Source of the DNA: a bacterium
GTDB lineage: Bacteria; SZUA-79; Acidulodesulfobacterales; Acidulodesulfobacteraceae
Assembly (NCBI GenBank): GCA_021800745.1
Contig: JAJYYS010000016.1
Location: 1-17,130, forward strand
Direction of reading: 5' to 3'
Length of the DNA: 17,130 nt
Shown here: piece after piece, positions 1-6,513 of the stretch
Position numbering within the stretch: the stretch's first letter is position 1
Layout: each line of letters begins with the position of its first letter
Notes under the pieces: generated by a model
What the model was told of the DNA's origin: nothing
What the model saw: the letters and a program-made list of their open reading frames with translations, nothing else
The model's database searches: none
Program-made: the position numbers and the translations under genes

Positions 1-909
1 GTGGTTATCGGAAGCGACAGCGCCATGGACGCAGGAATGGTGGCTAAAAGGCTCGGCGCCAATGTTACTTTTATTTATAATAAAGGTACGTTAAACGATG
101 TATCGGAAATAAAAGAAAAAGGTTCTGCCGAAGTCAAAGAAGGACATGCGGAAGGAATTAAATTCGAGTTTTTATTTGCTTTGAATGAAATAATTACCGA
201 AAACGGTAAGGCCGTCGCGGTTAAACTTAAAAAAATGAAACTCTCCGAAAAAGACGCTTCCGGCAGGGTCCATCCGATAATTATAGAAGGCGGTCAGGAG
301 CTTACGCTAAAATTAGATACTCTTATTTACTCGTTCGGTCAGAAGCCGGATTATAAAGGCATGGAGAACCTTGCTAAAAATCAGAACAACGAGTTTTTAA
401 AGGTTGACGATAATTATCTCGTGGCTAACGAAGATAAAATTTTTGCCGGCGGCGATATATTAAAATTCGGATTGGTTACAGACGCTATCGGCATGGGAAG
501 GTATGCGGCGTACGCCATACATAAAAAATTTACCGGAGAACAGGTAATTAAAGATGAAAGAAGGATTATAAAATACGGCGACGCTGTTAACAGAGAGGGC
601 AAAAATATGTATATCGCATATTTCCAAACCTCTGAGAGGCAGAGAAGAACGTCCCGCGATCCTTTAGCAAGAGTTAAAGATTTTGACGCAATTTTAAACG
701 ACCTCAGTCTTGATGAGCTTATATTGGAGGCAAAAAGATGCATGAGCTGCGGTATGTGTTTCGATTGCGGCAGCTGTTTCGAATACTGCTCTCAAAGCGC
801 CGTAAAAAAATTACCTAAAGGACTGCACTTTGAGTTTCATTTGGAAACATGCAACGGATGCAAAAAATGCGCGGAAAGCTGTCCGTGCGGATATATAGAT
901 ATGGTTTAA
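1..909 (+). CDS. dsrL: DsrL, iron-sulfur flavoprotein NAD(P)H oxidoreductase (3' part only)
   Basis: The gene runs off the left edge; the frame is open at base 1 and the first GTG reads as an internal valine. The visible 302 residues are the C-terminal half of a glutamate-synthase-small-subunit-like protein. They begin in a dinucleotide-binding strand-loop ending AMD (7-10), followed by an acidic/basic Rossmann segment, the second flavin motif FAGGD (148-152), and a ferredoxin-like tail. That tail has Cys at 247, 250, 253, 256, 259 and 263, then Cys at 284, 287, 290, 294 and 296, and ends PCGYIDMV. This extra cysteine-rich tail, together with dsrC 49 bases downstream, separates DsrL from GltD and NfnB. 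In the family, DsrL partners with sulfite reductase DsrAB and exchanges electrons with NAD(P)H in the cytoplasm; it was first known from sulfur oxidisers. DsrAB is presumably upstream but is not visible. The subtype (DsrL-1 or DsrL-2) cannot be settled from this fragment. Confidence 0.85.
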   Translation: MVIGSDSAMDAGMVAKRLGANVTFIYNKGTLNDVSEIKEKGSAEVKEGHAEGIKFEFLFALNEIITENGKAVAVKLKKMKLSEKDASGRVHPIIIEGGQELTLKLDTLIYSFGQKPDYKGMENLAKNQNNEFLKVDDNYLVANEDKIFAGGDILKFGLVTDAIGMGRYAAYAIHKKFTGEQVIKDERRIIKYGDAVNREGKNMYIAYFQTSERQRRTSRDPLARVKDFDAILNDLSLDELILEAKRCMSCGMCFDCGSCFEYCSQSAVKKLPKGLHFEFHLETCNGCKKCAESCPCGYIDMV

Positions 910-943
910 ATTTAAATAAAACTCACAATATTAATTAAAATTA

Positions 944-950
944 CAGGAGG
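944..950 (+). promoter_or_regulatory. ribosome binding site of dsrC
   Basis: CAGGAGG lies eight bases before the ATG at 959. It is a strong Shine-Dalgarno site and supports the short, canonical DsrC N-terminus (MAEL). Confidence 0.7.
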
Positions 951-958
951 TTTTACTA

Positions 959-1300
959 ATGGCTGAACTCGATTATAACGGAAAAAAGATTCAAACGGAC
1001 GATGAAGGTTATCTTCAAAATTTAGGCGACTGGGACAAAGGTCTCGCAGAAGCTTTGGCAAAAACTGAAAACGTAGAGTTAACCGAAAAACACTGGAAAC
1101 TTATCGAATGGATAAGGAATTATTTTCAGCAGTTTCAGGTTGCTCCCGCCATTAAATCTCTTACGAAAGAGGTTATGAGTCTTGAAAATTTACCTGATAA
1201 AAAAGAAGCGAACAAGTTTATCTATGAATTATTTCCAGAAGGTCCGGCTAAACAGCTTGCTAAAATAGCAGGACTTCCTAAACCTACCGGATGCGTTTAA
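959..1300 (+). CDS. dsrC: DsrC/TusE-family sulfur carrier protein with a single C-terminal cysteine
   Basis: At 113 residues this matches the DsrC/TusE family (about 105-115). The sequence has the usual N-terminal sheet region (DDEGYLQNLGDW), the LTEKHWKLIEWIR helix, a VAPAIKSLTKEV segment and the flexible C-terminal arm GPAKQLAKIAGLPKPTGCV. In classical DsrC the arm carries two cysteines: the penultimate residue (CysA) and one 11 residues earlier (CysB). Together they hold the trisulfide made by DsrAB and reduced by DsrMK. Here CysA is present (C112), but the CysB position is alanine (A101, codon GCT at 1259-1261), and the protein has no other cysteine. That pattern is typical of TusE, which receives persulfide from TusBCD. 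The position between dsrL and dsrMK supports a dissimilatory role, while the residues argue for a sulfur-relay role, perhaps with DsrEFH downstream. The family call is secure; the working mechanism is inferred. Confidence 0.88.
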   Translation: MAELDYNGKKIQTDDEGYLQNLGDWDKGLAEALAKTENVELTEKHWKLIEWIRNYFQQFQVAPAIKSLTKEVMSLENLPDKKEANKFIYELFPEGPAKQLAKIAGLPKPTGCV

Positions 1301-1354
1301 GTTAAATGCGGTAAGGCTTGTCAGCTGCAGTAGGCTGATGTATCTATAAATTAA

Positions 1355-1382
1355 AGGGAGAAGAAATTTTGTTCTTCTCCCT
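1355..1382 (+). terminator. 11-bp perfect hairpin between dsrC and dsrM
   Basis: AGGGAGAAGAA (1355-1365) pairs perfectly with TTCTTCTCCCT (1372-1382) around a six-base loop. No T-run follows on the plus strand (the sequence continues AAAATAAT), so full rho-independent termination is doubtful. It may instead protect the 3' end of an abundant dsrC transcript or cause partial termination before dsrM. Confidence 0.5.
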
Positions 1383-1419
1383 AAAATAATATAATTTATT
1401 TATTCAGGGGGGAGTAAAT

Positions 1420-2181
1420 ATGGCGCCTCTAAATTTAACAACGGCAGTATTTTTATTATTTACATACACGGTCGGGGTAATATTTGTTATAGGAGTGGTT
1501 TTAAGAATATATCAATATGCTGTGACCCCGCAACCTGTAAAAATTCCTCTTACGCCTGCTCCGCTAACTAAAGGCGGCGCGTTTGCCAGAATTCTGGGAG
1601 AGGTTTTTTTCTTTAAAAGCCTTTTTAAATCTAACAAGTCCACTTGGGTTTTCGGATATCTTTTCCATATTTCGTTTTTTATCCTGATATTTATGCACTT
1701 TTTGAGGCATTTTATTTATTCCAATCCTCTGCCGTGGTGGTATAATATATTTGTCGGTATCGGAATAGTCTGCGGTATTATTATGGTGCTTTCCCTTTTT
1801 CTTTTATTAATGAGAAGGGTCGTGATAGAAAGAGTTAAGTTTATATCCCTGTTTCAGGATTATTTAATATTAATCCTTTTAATGCTTATAGGTTTAGCGG
1901 GCTTATCGTTAAATTACGTTCTGACGCCTGCCGCATTGACGGTCGTCGATAATCAGCTTGACCCATATATGAACGGACTTTTAACGTTTCAGTTTACTAA
2001 TATTCCGTCAAATCCGGTTTTTTTAATACATTACACCCTTGTAATGCTCCTTATACTCTATATTCCATTCAGCAAAGTAATGCATTTCGTCGGCATATTC
2101 TTTTCGCCGACAAGAATTATGACGGATAATCCCGAAGAAGAAAGATATTACAGGCCTAACGCAAAAGATATATCTATTTAA
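1420..2181 (+). CDS. dsrM: DsrM, membrane cytochrome b subunit (NarI-like) of the DsrMK complex
   Basis: The 253-residue protein is very hydrophobic, with about five membrane segments near residues 8-30, 78-98, 107-131, 146-166 and 200-217. Histidines suited to bind two b-type haems sit in the helices: H83, H93 and H97 (HISFFILIFMHFLRH), then H204 and H222 (IHYTLVM and SKVMHFVG). The closing motif FSKVMHFVGIFFSPTR is typical of the NarI/DsrM family. In the family, DsrM exchanges electrons with menaquinone in the cytoplasmic membrane and passes them to DsrK. The length is close to the short DsrM of purple sulfur bacteria and shorter than that of Desulfovibrio, by memory of those families. The ATG at 1420 follows a strong GGGGGGAG site. 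dsrK follows after 90 AT-rich bases. No dsrJOP genes follow. Confidence 0.88.
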   Translation: MAPLNLTTAVFLLFTYTVGVIFVIGVVLRIYQYAVTPQPVKIPLTPAPLTKGGAFARILGEVFFFKSLFKSNKSTWVFGYLFHISFFILIFMHFLRHFIYSNPLPWWYNIFVGIGIVCGIIMVLSLFLLLMRRVVIERVKFISLFQDYLILILLMLIGLAGLSLNYVLTPAALTVVDNQLDPYMNGLLTFQFTNIPSNPVFLIHYTLVMLLILYIPFSKVMHFVGIFFSPTRIMTDNPEEERYYRPNAKDISI

Positions 2182-2271
2182 ATAAAATATAACAAAATAT
2201 AAATAATTATATATTATAATATAAACCTGCAATTTTGATTCTATAAAGAATTAAACGGAGGTATAAACGGT

Positions 2272-3759
2272 ATGGCCAAGCCAAAAAGTAAATATAAAGT
2301 CCCTGTTCTGGACGGTAAAATTTCAATCCCTAAAATAGTTCCGGGAGCTTCGGCATATGAGCATATGATAGAAGCCCAGAAAGAAGATATGGAAGCCTTA
2401 GGGTTCCCGTTTAAACTTCAGGACGGATGGAAAGAAAAAGCGCTGGGAGTTTTTAAAGAAATACTCGACCATAATAAGGCGGTCAGAGATTATATGGATA
2501 TCTGCGTAAGATGCGGCGCTTGTACGGATAAATGCCAGTTTTTCCTTGGAACGGCAGACCCGAACAATATGCCCGTTCAAAGGCAGGAATTAATGAGAAA
2601 GGTTTACAGATATTATTTTACTCCGGCAGGATTCTTTAAAAATCTTTCAAATTCTCAGGAATTAACCGAAGAGGTTTTGAAGGACTGGTTTACATATTTT
2701 TACCAGTGTTCCGAATGCAGGAGGTGTTCTCTTTATTGTCCCTACGGTATCGATACTGCGGAAATAACGATGGCGGCAAGGCAGATAATGGATTCGATCG
2801 GTCTTGGGCAGAAGTATGCAACCGAAGTCGTTCATAAGGTCTTTAAAACAGGTAATAATATCGGGATACCGCCCGCGGCATTAAGAAATACCCTTGACGA
2901 CTTGGAGGAAGAAATCGAGGAAGAGGGCGGAAAAGGCGTTAAAATACCTATGGACGTAGAAGGCGCCGAAGTTTTATTAGTGCCGCCGTCGGCGGATTTT
3001 TTTGCAATGCCCCATATGGAGTCTCTTAAAGGATATGCAAAAGTGTTTCATAAGGCAGGTATAAGTTATACCGTTTCTTCATATGCATCCGAAGCCGGAA
3101 ATTTCGGCATGTTTTTAGGAAGTTATAAAAATGCCAAAGAAATAAACAAAAGGATATGGGATGAAGCAAGAAGGCTTAAAGTTAAAAGGGTAATAGTCGG
3201 AGAATGCGGTCATGCATGGAGAGCCGTTTATAATTATTCCAATACTATGAATGGTCCTTTTGATTTCCTTGACAGTAAATATAAACAGCCTACTCATATT
3301 TGCGACTTTACCTTAGGTCTTATAAAGGACGGCGTTATTAAACTAGACCCGTCCGCAAACGACGATAAAGTGGTTACATTCCATGACTCGTGCAATATAG
3401 CAAGAGCCTCGAGGATGGGCGACGTTCCCGGCGGTCAGTTTACTATACCTAGAGAACTTATTAAAGCGGCCGCTAACCATTTCGTAGAGCTAAGGGAAGG
3501 AACTACCAAGGAAAATACATATTGCTGTGGAGCGGGCGGCGGTCTTTTGACGGAAGAGGTTATGAACGTCAGAATAGCAGGTTCGATGCCTAGGATGCAA
3601 ACGGTAAAGGAAGCGGTAGATAATCACGGCGTTAATTATTATGCCCTTATTTGCGCTATCTGTAAAACCCAGTTTACCAAAGTATTTCCTCTTTACGGAT
3701 TAGACGAAGAAATGGTCGGGGGAATCCATCAGCTCGTAAGCAACGCTATAATAATGTAA
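2272..3759 (+). CDS. dsrK: DsrK, HdrD-like iron-sulfur subunit of the DsrMK complex
   Basis: This 495-residue cytoplasmic protein resembles the heterodisulfide reductase subunit HdrD. Two N-terminal [4Fe-4S] sites are visible: C78, C81, C84, C88 (CVRCGACTDKC) and C146, C149, C152, C156 (CSECRRCSLYCP). The C-terminal half has the CCG-type motif that binds the catalytic noncanonical [4Fe-4S] cluster: C374 in HDSCNIAR, C418-C419 in YCCGAGGG, and C461/C464 in CAIC. An earlier, weaker CCG-like element has C312 (GECGHAWR) and C344. In the family, DsrK reduces the DsrC trisulfide or disulfide with electrons from DsrM. That is puzzling here because the neighbouring DsrC lacks one of the two cysteines. 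GGAGG at about 2257 precedes the ATG. A strong hairpin terminator follows the gene. Confidence 0.9.
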   Translation: MAKPKSKYKVPVLDGKISIPKIVPGASAYEHMIEAQKEDMEALGFPFKLQDGWKEKALGVFKEILDHNKAVRDYMDICVRCGACTDKCQFFLGTADPNNMPVQRQELMRKVYRYYFTPAGFFKNLSNSQELTEEVLKDWFTYFYQCSECRRCSLYCPYGIDTAEITMAARQIMDSIGLGQKYATEVVHKVFKTGNNIGIPPAALRNTLDDLEEEIEEEGGKGVKIPMDVEGAEVLLVPPSADFFAMPHMESLKGYAKVFHKAGISYTVSSYASEAGNFGMFLGSYKNAKEINKRIWDEARRLKVKRVIVGECGHAWRAVYNYSNTMNGPFDFLDSKYKQPTHICDFTLGLIKDGVIKLDPSANDDKVVTFHDSCNIARASRMGDVPGGQFTIPRELIKAAANHFVELREGTTKENTYCCGAGGGLLTEEVMNVRIAGSMPRMQTVKEAVDNHGVNYYALICAICKTQFTKVFPLYGLDEEMVGGIHQLVSNAIIM

Positions 3760-3783
3760 ATAAGAAATAAGCAAAAAATGTAT

Positions 3784-3822
3784 CAATAAAGGTGTCCGAT
3801 TTAAAATCGGACACCTTTATTG
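3784..3822 (+). terminator. 17-bp palindromic hairpin, likely bidirectional terminator after dsrK
   Basis: Bases 3784-3800 (ending GGTGTCCGAT) pair perfectly with 3806-3822 around a five-base loop TTAAA. An A-rich left flank and a TTTATT right arm make it look like a rho-independent terminator in either direction. It lies 24 bases after the dsrK stop. Its core resembles the hairpin at 16126-16162. Confidence 0.8.
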
Positions 3823-3861
3823 TAAATAGGAAGCAATTAATAAGTTAATTAGTTAATTTTA

Positions 3862-3868
3862 GAGGAGG
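3862..3868 (+). promoter_or_regulatory. ribosome binding site deciding the dsrE start
   Basis: GAGGAGG ends five bases before the ATG at 3874 but only two bases before the upstream TTG at 3871, so ATG 3874 is the better start. Confidence 0.7.
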
Positions 3869-3873
3869 AATTG

Positions 3874-4224
3874 ATGAAACTCGGAGTTCTTGTTAAAGAA
3901 GGACCCTATATGCATCAGGCTATCGATACCGCATATAATTTTATAGTCGCGGCAATGGAATCGGGGCATGAGATAACGGGCATATTTTTCTACAACGACG
4001 GGGTCTATAACAGATGCTCTACTTTAGAGCCGCCGAGAGACGAAAGAAATATCATGAAACTTCTTTCGGATCTTGAGCTCAAGGGCGTAAGATTAATAGT
4101 ATGCGTTGCGGCCGGAAAAAGAAGAGGGATAGTAAACCAAACGGTTTGCAAAGTGGAAGAAATATCCGGTCTGGGGCAGCTTCTTGAACTTTGTATAACG
4201 TCTGACAGGATGGTAACTTTTTGA
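3874..4224 (+). CDS. dsrE: DsrE/TusD-family sulfurtransferase subunit
   Basis: The 116-residue protein begins MKLGVLVKEGPY and has the DsrE-fold pattern, including GHEITGIFFYNDGVYN and the active-site segment CVAAGKRRGI. C77 (counted from ATG 3874) lies where DsrE/TusD carries its catalytic persulfide cysteine; other cysteines are C48, C92 and C107. In the family, DsrE2F2H2 is a cytoplasmic hexamer that accepts persulfide sulfur and hands it to the C-terminal cysteine of DsrC (TusE in the tRNA 2-thiouridine pathway). Here it starts a three-gene dsrEFH set after the dsrK terminator, so it may begin a separate transcript or rely on read-through. I see no clear promoter in the 50 bases between. 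Homology to TusD means the name could equally be tusD; dsr context favours dsrE. Confidence 0.87.
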   Translation: MKLGVLVKEGPYMHQAIDTAYNFIVAAMESGHEITGIFFYNDGVYNRCSTLEPPRDERNIMKLLSDLELKGVRLIVCVAAGKRRGIVNQTVCKVEEISGLGQLLELCITSDRMVTF

Positions 4225-4266
4225 TTAAATTTAATTAAAATATTATTTGTTGAGGGAGTAAATAAA

Positions 4267-4641
4267 ATGTCGGAACAGGAAAAAACTAAGGTAATGTTTG
4301 TTTGCAGAACCGCTCCTTACGGAACAGTCTATGAGCAGGAAGCAATAGAGGCGATGGTTATGTTCGGGGCATACGAGCAGGATATAAGCGTCAGCTTTGT
4401 AGGAGACGGAGTTTTTTCGTTAAAAAAAGGGCAGGATACGGCTTTGCTCGGGAAGAAAAATTTTTCTATGGCGTATCCTATTTTAATTGACGATTTCGAG
4501 ATTTCGCATATTTATGTCGAAAAAGAGTCTCTTGAAGAAAGAGGTTTAAGCGGCGACGATTTAATGACTGAAGTTGAAATTGTCGATAGAAATTCATTAA
4601 AACAAAAAATGAACGAAATGAAAGCATTGTTACCTTTTTAA
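4267..4641 (+). CDS. dsrF: DsrF/TusC-family sulfur relay subunit
   Basis: This 124-residue protein has the TusC/DsrF hallmarks: the early RTAPYGTVYEQEAIEAMVMF segment (APYG motif), SVSFVGDGVFSLKKGQ (GDGV motif), and an ISHIYVEKESLEERGL segment before an acidic C-terminus. In the family it is the non-catalytic partner of DsrE in the DsrEFH hexamer. Its only cysteine, C13, lies before the APYG motif. It sits 42 bases after dsrE and 44 bases before dsrH in the usual E-F-H order. GAGGGAG precedes the ATG by several bases, and the spacer carries TTAATTAAAA (4231-4240), which recurs before other genes here. It could be called tusC, but the operon context favours the dissimilatory name. Confidence 0.85.
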   Translation: MSEQEKTKVMFVCRTAPYGTVYEQEAIEAMVMFGAYEQDISVSFVGDGVFSLKKGQDTALLGKKNFSMAYPILIDDFEISHIYVEKESLEERGLSGDDLMTEVEIVDRNSLKQKMNEMKALLPF

Positions 4642-4685
4642 ATTAAAAGTCAAAATATACGAATTAATAAAGGAGGAGAATAAAA

Positions 4686-4988
4686 TTGCTGCATATAATT
4701 AAAAAGTCGCCCTATGAATCCTCAGCTCTTAATGATGCCGTAAACTATATAGGTCAAAACGACGATGTGGTTCTATTGGTAGAGGACGGCGTATATGCCG
4801 CTAAAAAAGGCGGCAAATTTGAGGCGTTATTGAGAAATTTGACCCAAAAAAATAGCGTTTACTGTCTTCTGGCAGACATTAAAGCCAGAGGAATACAAGA
4901 AAACGAATTAGTGGAAAACATAAAGGTTATCGATTATAAGGGATTTGTAGAAAAAGTCGTAGAGCATAATCCTATGACTTGGTCTTAA
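4686..4988 (+). CDS. dsrH: DsrH/TusB-family sulfur relay subunit
   Basis: The 100-residue protein starts at TTG 4686, five bases after AGGAGGAGAA. That start gives MLHIIKKSP, the exact family N-terminus, and no nearby in-frame ATG offers an alternative. DVVLLVEDGVYAAKKGG (about 27-43) is the DsrH/TusB signature and CLLADIKARGI (60-70) the second. It completes the DsrEFH hexamer, which transfers sulfur to DsrC. Allochromatium DsrH has a conserved cysteine near residue 20; here that region reads ESSALNDAVN, and the only cysteine is C60. From memory of the family, that N-terminal cysteine is not essential for DsrC binding. No terminator is obvious downstream. Confidence 0.85.
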   Translation: MLHIIKKSPYESSALNDAVNYIGQNDDVVLLVEDGVYAAKKGGKFEALLRNLTQKNSVYCLLADIKARGIQENELVENIKVIDYKGFVEKVVEHNPMTWS

Positions 4989-5079
4989 TTTATGTATAAG
5001 TTGTAAGCCTTAAAAATTTCCGGTCCGCTCATTCCTTCAACACGTTAAAAAAAATAATTTTGCTACCAAAAAATAGTTG

Positions 5080-5107
5080 TTGACATTTTGAGCAAATAAT
5101 ATTAAAT
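5080..5107 (+). promoter_or_regulatory. candidate sigma-70 promoter for sat
   Basis: A perfect -35 TTGACA (5080-5085) is followed after 16 bases by TTAAAT (5102-5107, 4/6 to TATAAT); the AT-rich surroundings allow other -10 choices. It lies in the 200-base gap after dsrH and would give a sat leader of roughly 70-75 bases. Confidence 0.5.
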
Positions 5108-5135
5108 ATATAGAATTAAATTAAAATCCTAAGAA

Positions 5136-5168
5136 TAGCAAGAATAATTTATCGTGAATATCTTGCTA
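5136..5168 (+). repeat. inverted repeat in the sat leader
   Basis: TAGCAAGA (5136-5143) and TCTTGCTA (5161-5168) are perfect 8-base inverted repeats separated by 17 bases. The second arm ends nine bases before the Shine-Dalgarno GGAGGG (5178-5183). It could be a leader hairpin close to the ribosome site or a regulator-binding operator. Confidence 0.55.
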
Positions 5169-5188
5169 AAACTACCTGGAGGGACAAT

Positions 5189-6412
5189 ATGGCATTAGTA
5201 AATCCGCACGGTAAAGAGAAAAAATTAAAACCTCTGCTTTTGTCCGGCAACGAACTTAAGGGGGCAAAAGAAAAGGCAAAAAATCTTAAAAAATTACCGA
5301 TGACTTCGAGAGAAACATCGGATTTAATAATGATGGGTATAGGCGCATTCACGCCGCTTGAAGGATTTATGGGCAAGAAAGATTGGCAGGGCGTCGTAGA
5401 TAACTATACAATGGAAGACGGAACGTTCTGGCCTATTCCGATTACGCTTTCTGCCACAAGGGAAATAGCGGACGAAATTAAAATCGGAGAGGAAGTTGCG
5501 CTTGTAGATTTCGAAACTTCCGAAATTATAGGAATAATTACCGTATCAGAAAAATATTCGATAGACAAGGCGCATGAGTGCCAAAAGGTATTTAAGACAA
5601 CCGATATGGAGCACCCGGGAGTTCAAAAGGTTATGGCTCAGGGCGACGTAAATATTGCGGGCAAGGTTGTAGTTTTAAGCGAGAGTACTTATCCGGTAGA
5701 GTTCAAGGAAATATATATGCGTCCGGCAGAGGTTAGAAAAATATTTGAGGAAAAAGGCTGGAATACGGTCGCGGCGTTTCAAACAAGAAATCCTATGCAC
5801 CGTTCCCACGAATATCTTGCAAAGGTTGCCATAGAAACTACCGACGGCGTCCTGATTCACCAGCTCGTCGGCAAATTAAAACCCGGCGATATACCCGCCA
5901 GCGTCAGAGCCGTTGCTATCAATACGCTAATGGATAATTATTTTGTTAAAAATACTATTGTGCAGGCAGGCTATCCTATGGAAATGAGATATGCCGGACC
6001 GAGGGAAGCCCTTCTTCACGCCGTTTTCAGGCAAAACTACGGATGTTCCCACCTTATCGTAGGAAGAGACCATGCCGGCGTGGGCGACTATTACGGACCT
6101 TTCGATGCCCATAAAATATTTGACGAAATTCCCAAAAACGCCCTTGAATTAAAGCCTTTAAAAATGGACTTGACATTTTACTGTCATAAGTGCGACGGCA
6201 TGGCATCTACCAGAACATGTCCGCATCCTAAGGAAGACAGGCTTACATTAAGCGGCACGATGTTAAGAAAATTGTTGTCCGAAGGACAGGAAGTACCGGA
6301 CCATTTTTCAAGACCGGAGGTCCTATCGATATTAAAGGACTATTACGCTTCTCTTTCTCAAAACGATAAAGTTGAAGTAAAACTTCATAAAGCGGCTAAA
6401 GGAGAGATTTGA
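5189..6412 (+). CDS. sat: ATP sulfurylase (sulfate adenylyltransferase)
   Basis: The enzyme interconverts ATP plus sulfate with APS plus pyrophosphate in the cytoplasm, the first step of sulfate reduction or the last ATP-forming step of sulfite oxidation. At 407 residues it is the single-domain dissimilatory type without an APS kinase extension. Visible features are the N-terminal PUA-like region (1-170), the nucleotide/sulfate site [13 protein letters not shown] (198-210), [11 protein letters not shown] (227-236), [15 protein letters not shown] (260-274) and [16 protein letters not shown] (292-307). A likely zinc-binding insert has C332, C335, C344 and H346. ATG 5189 follows GGAGGG at a good distance. 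It is the first gene of the sat-apr-qmo-hppA series, in which hppA removes the pyrophosphate it makes. A hairpin follows before aprB. Confidence 0.96.
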   Translation: MALVNPHGKEKKLKPLLLSGNELKGAKEKAKNLKKLPMTSRETSDLIMMGIGAFTPLEGFMGKKDWQGVVDNYTMEDGTFWPIPITLSATREIADEIKIGEEVALVDFETSEIIGIITVSEKYSIDKAHECQKVFKTTDMEHPGVQKVMAQGDVNIAGKVVVLSESTYPVEFKEIYMRPAEVRKIFEEKGWNTVAAFQTRNPMHRSHEYLAKVAIETTDGVLIHQLVGKLKPGDIPASVRAVAINTLMDNYFVKNTIVQAGYPMEMRYAGPREALLHAVFRQNYGCSHLIVGRDHAGVGDYYGPFDAHKIFDEIPKNALELKPLKMDLTFYCHKCDGMASTRTCPHPKEDRLTLSGTMLRKLLSEGQEVPDHFSRPEVLSILKDYYASLSQNDKVEVKLHKAAKGEI

Positions 6413-6436
6413 TTTTTAATTAAACCTGATTCAATT

Positions 6437-6468
6437 TATATTATCCCGCTTGCGGAGCGGATAATATA
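6437..6468 (+). terminator. hairpin between sat and aprB
   Basis: TATATTATCCCGCT (6437-6450) pairs with AGCGGATAATATA (6456-6468), with one bulged C in the left arm and a five-base loop TGCGG. It is followed by TATCGTTTTATATA. This is a plausible weak terminator or mRNA stabiliser after sat. Confidence 0.55.
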
Positions 6469-6499
6469 TCGTTTTATATATAAAAATAATATACCAATT

Positions 6500-6506
6500 A
6501 AGGAGG
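6500..6506 (+). promoter_or_regulatory. ribosome binding site deciding the aprB start
   Basis: AAGGAGG lies one base before ATG 6508 but seven bases before ATG 6514. The second ATG therefore has the correct spacing and yields the family N-terminus MPSFVITEKC. Confidence 0.75.
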
Positions 6507-6513
6507 TATGAAA

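Noticed and set aside
414..743. 109-codon minus-strand frame inside dsrL
   Set aside because: Shadow of the dsrL coding strand; no start signal or family resemblance.
1321..1338. Short inverted repeat TCAGC/GCTGA after dsrC
   Set aside because: Only five base pairs with an eight-base gap; too weak beside the 11-bp hairpin just downstream.
2182..2271. Possible promoter with TATAAT at 2215-2220 before dsrK
   Set aside because: No acceptable -35 box at the right distance, and the spacer is so AT-rich that TATAAT is expected by chance.
3843..3858. Tandem AGTTAATT AGTTAATT before dsrE
   Set aside because: Only two short AT-rich copies; likely chance in an AT-rich spacer and no promoter or operator pattern goes with it.
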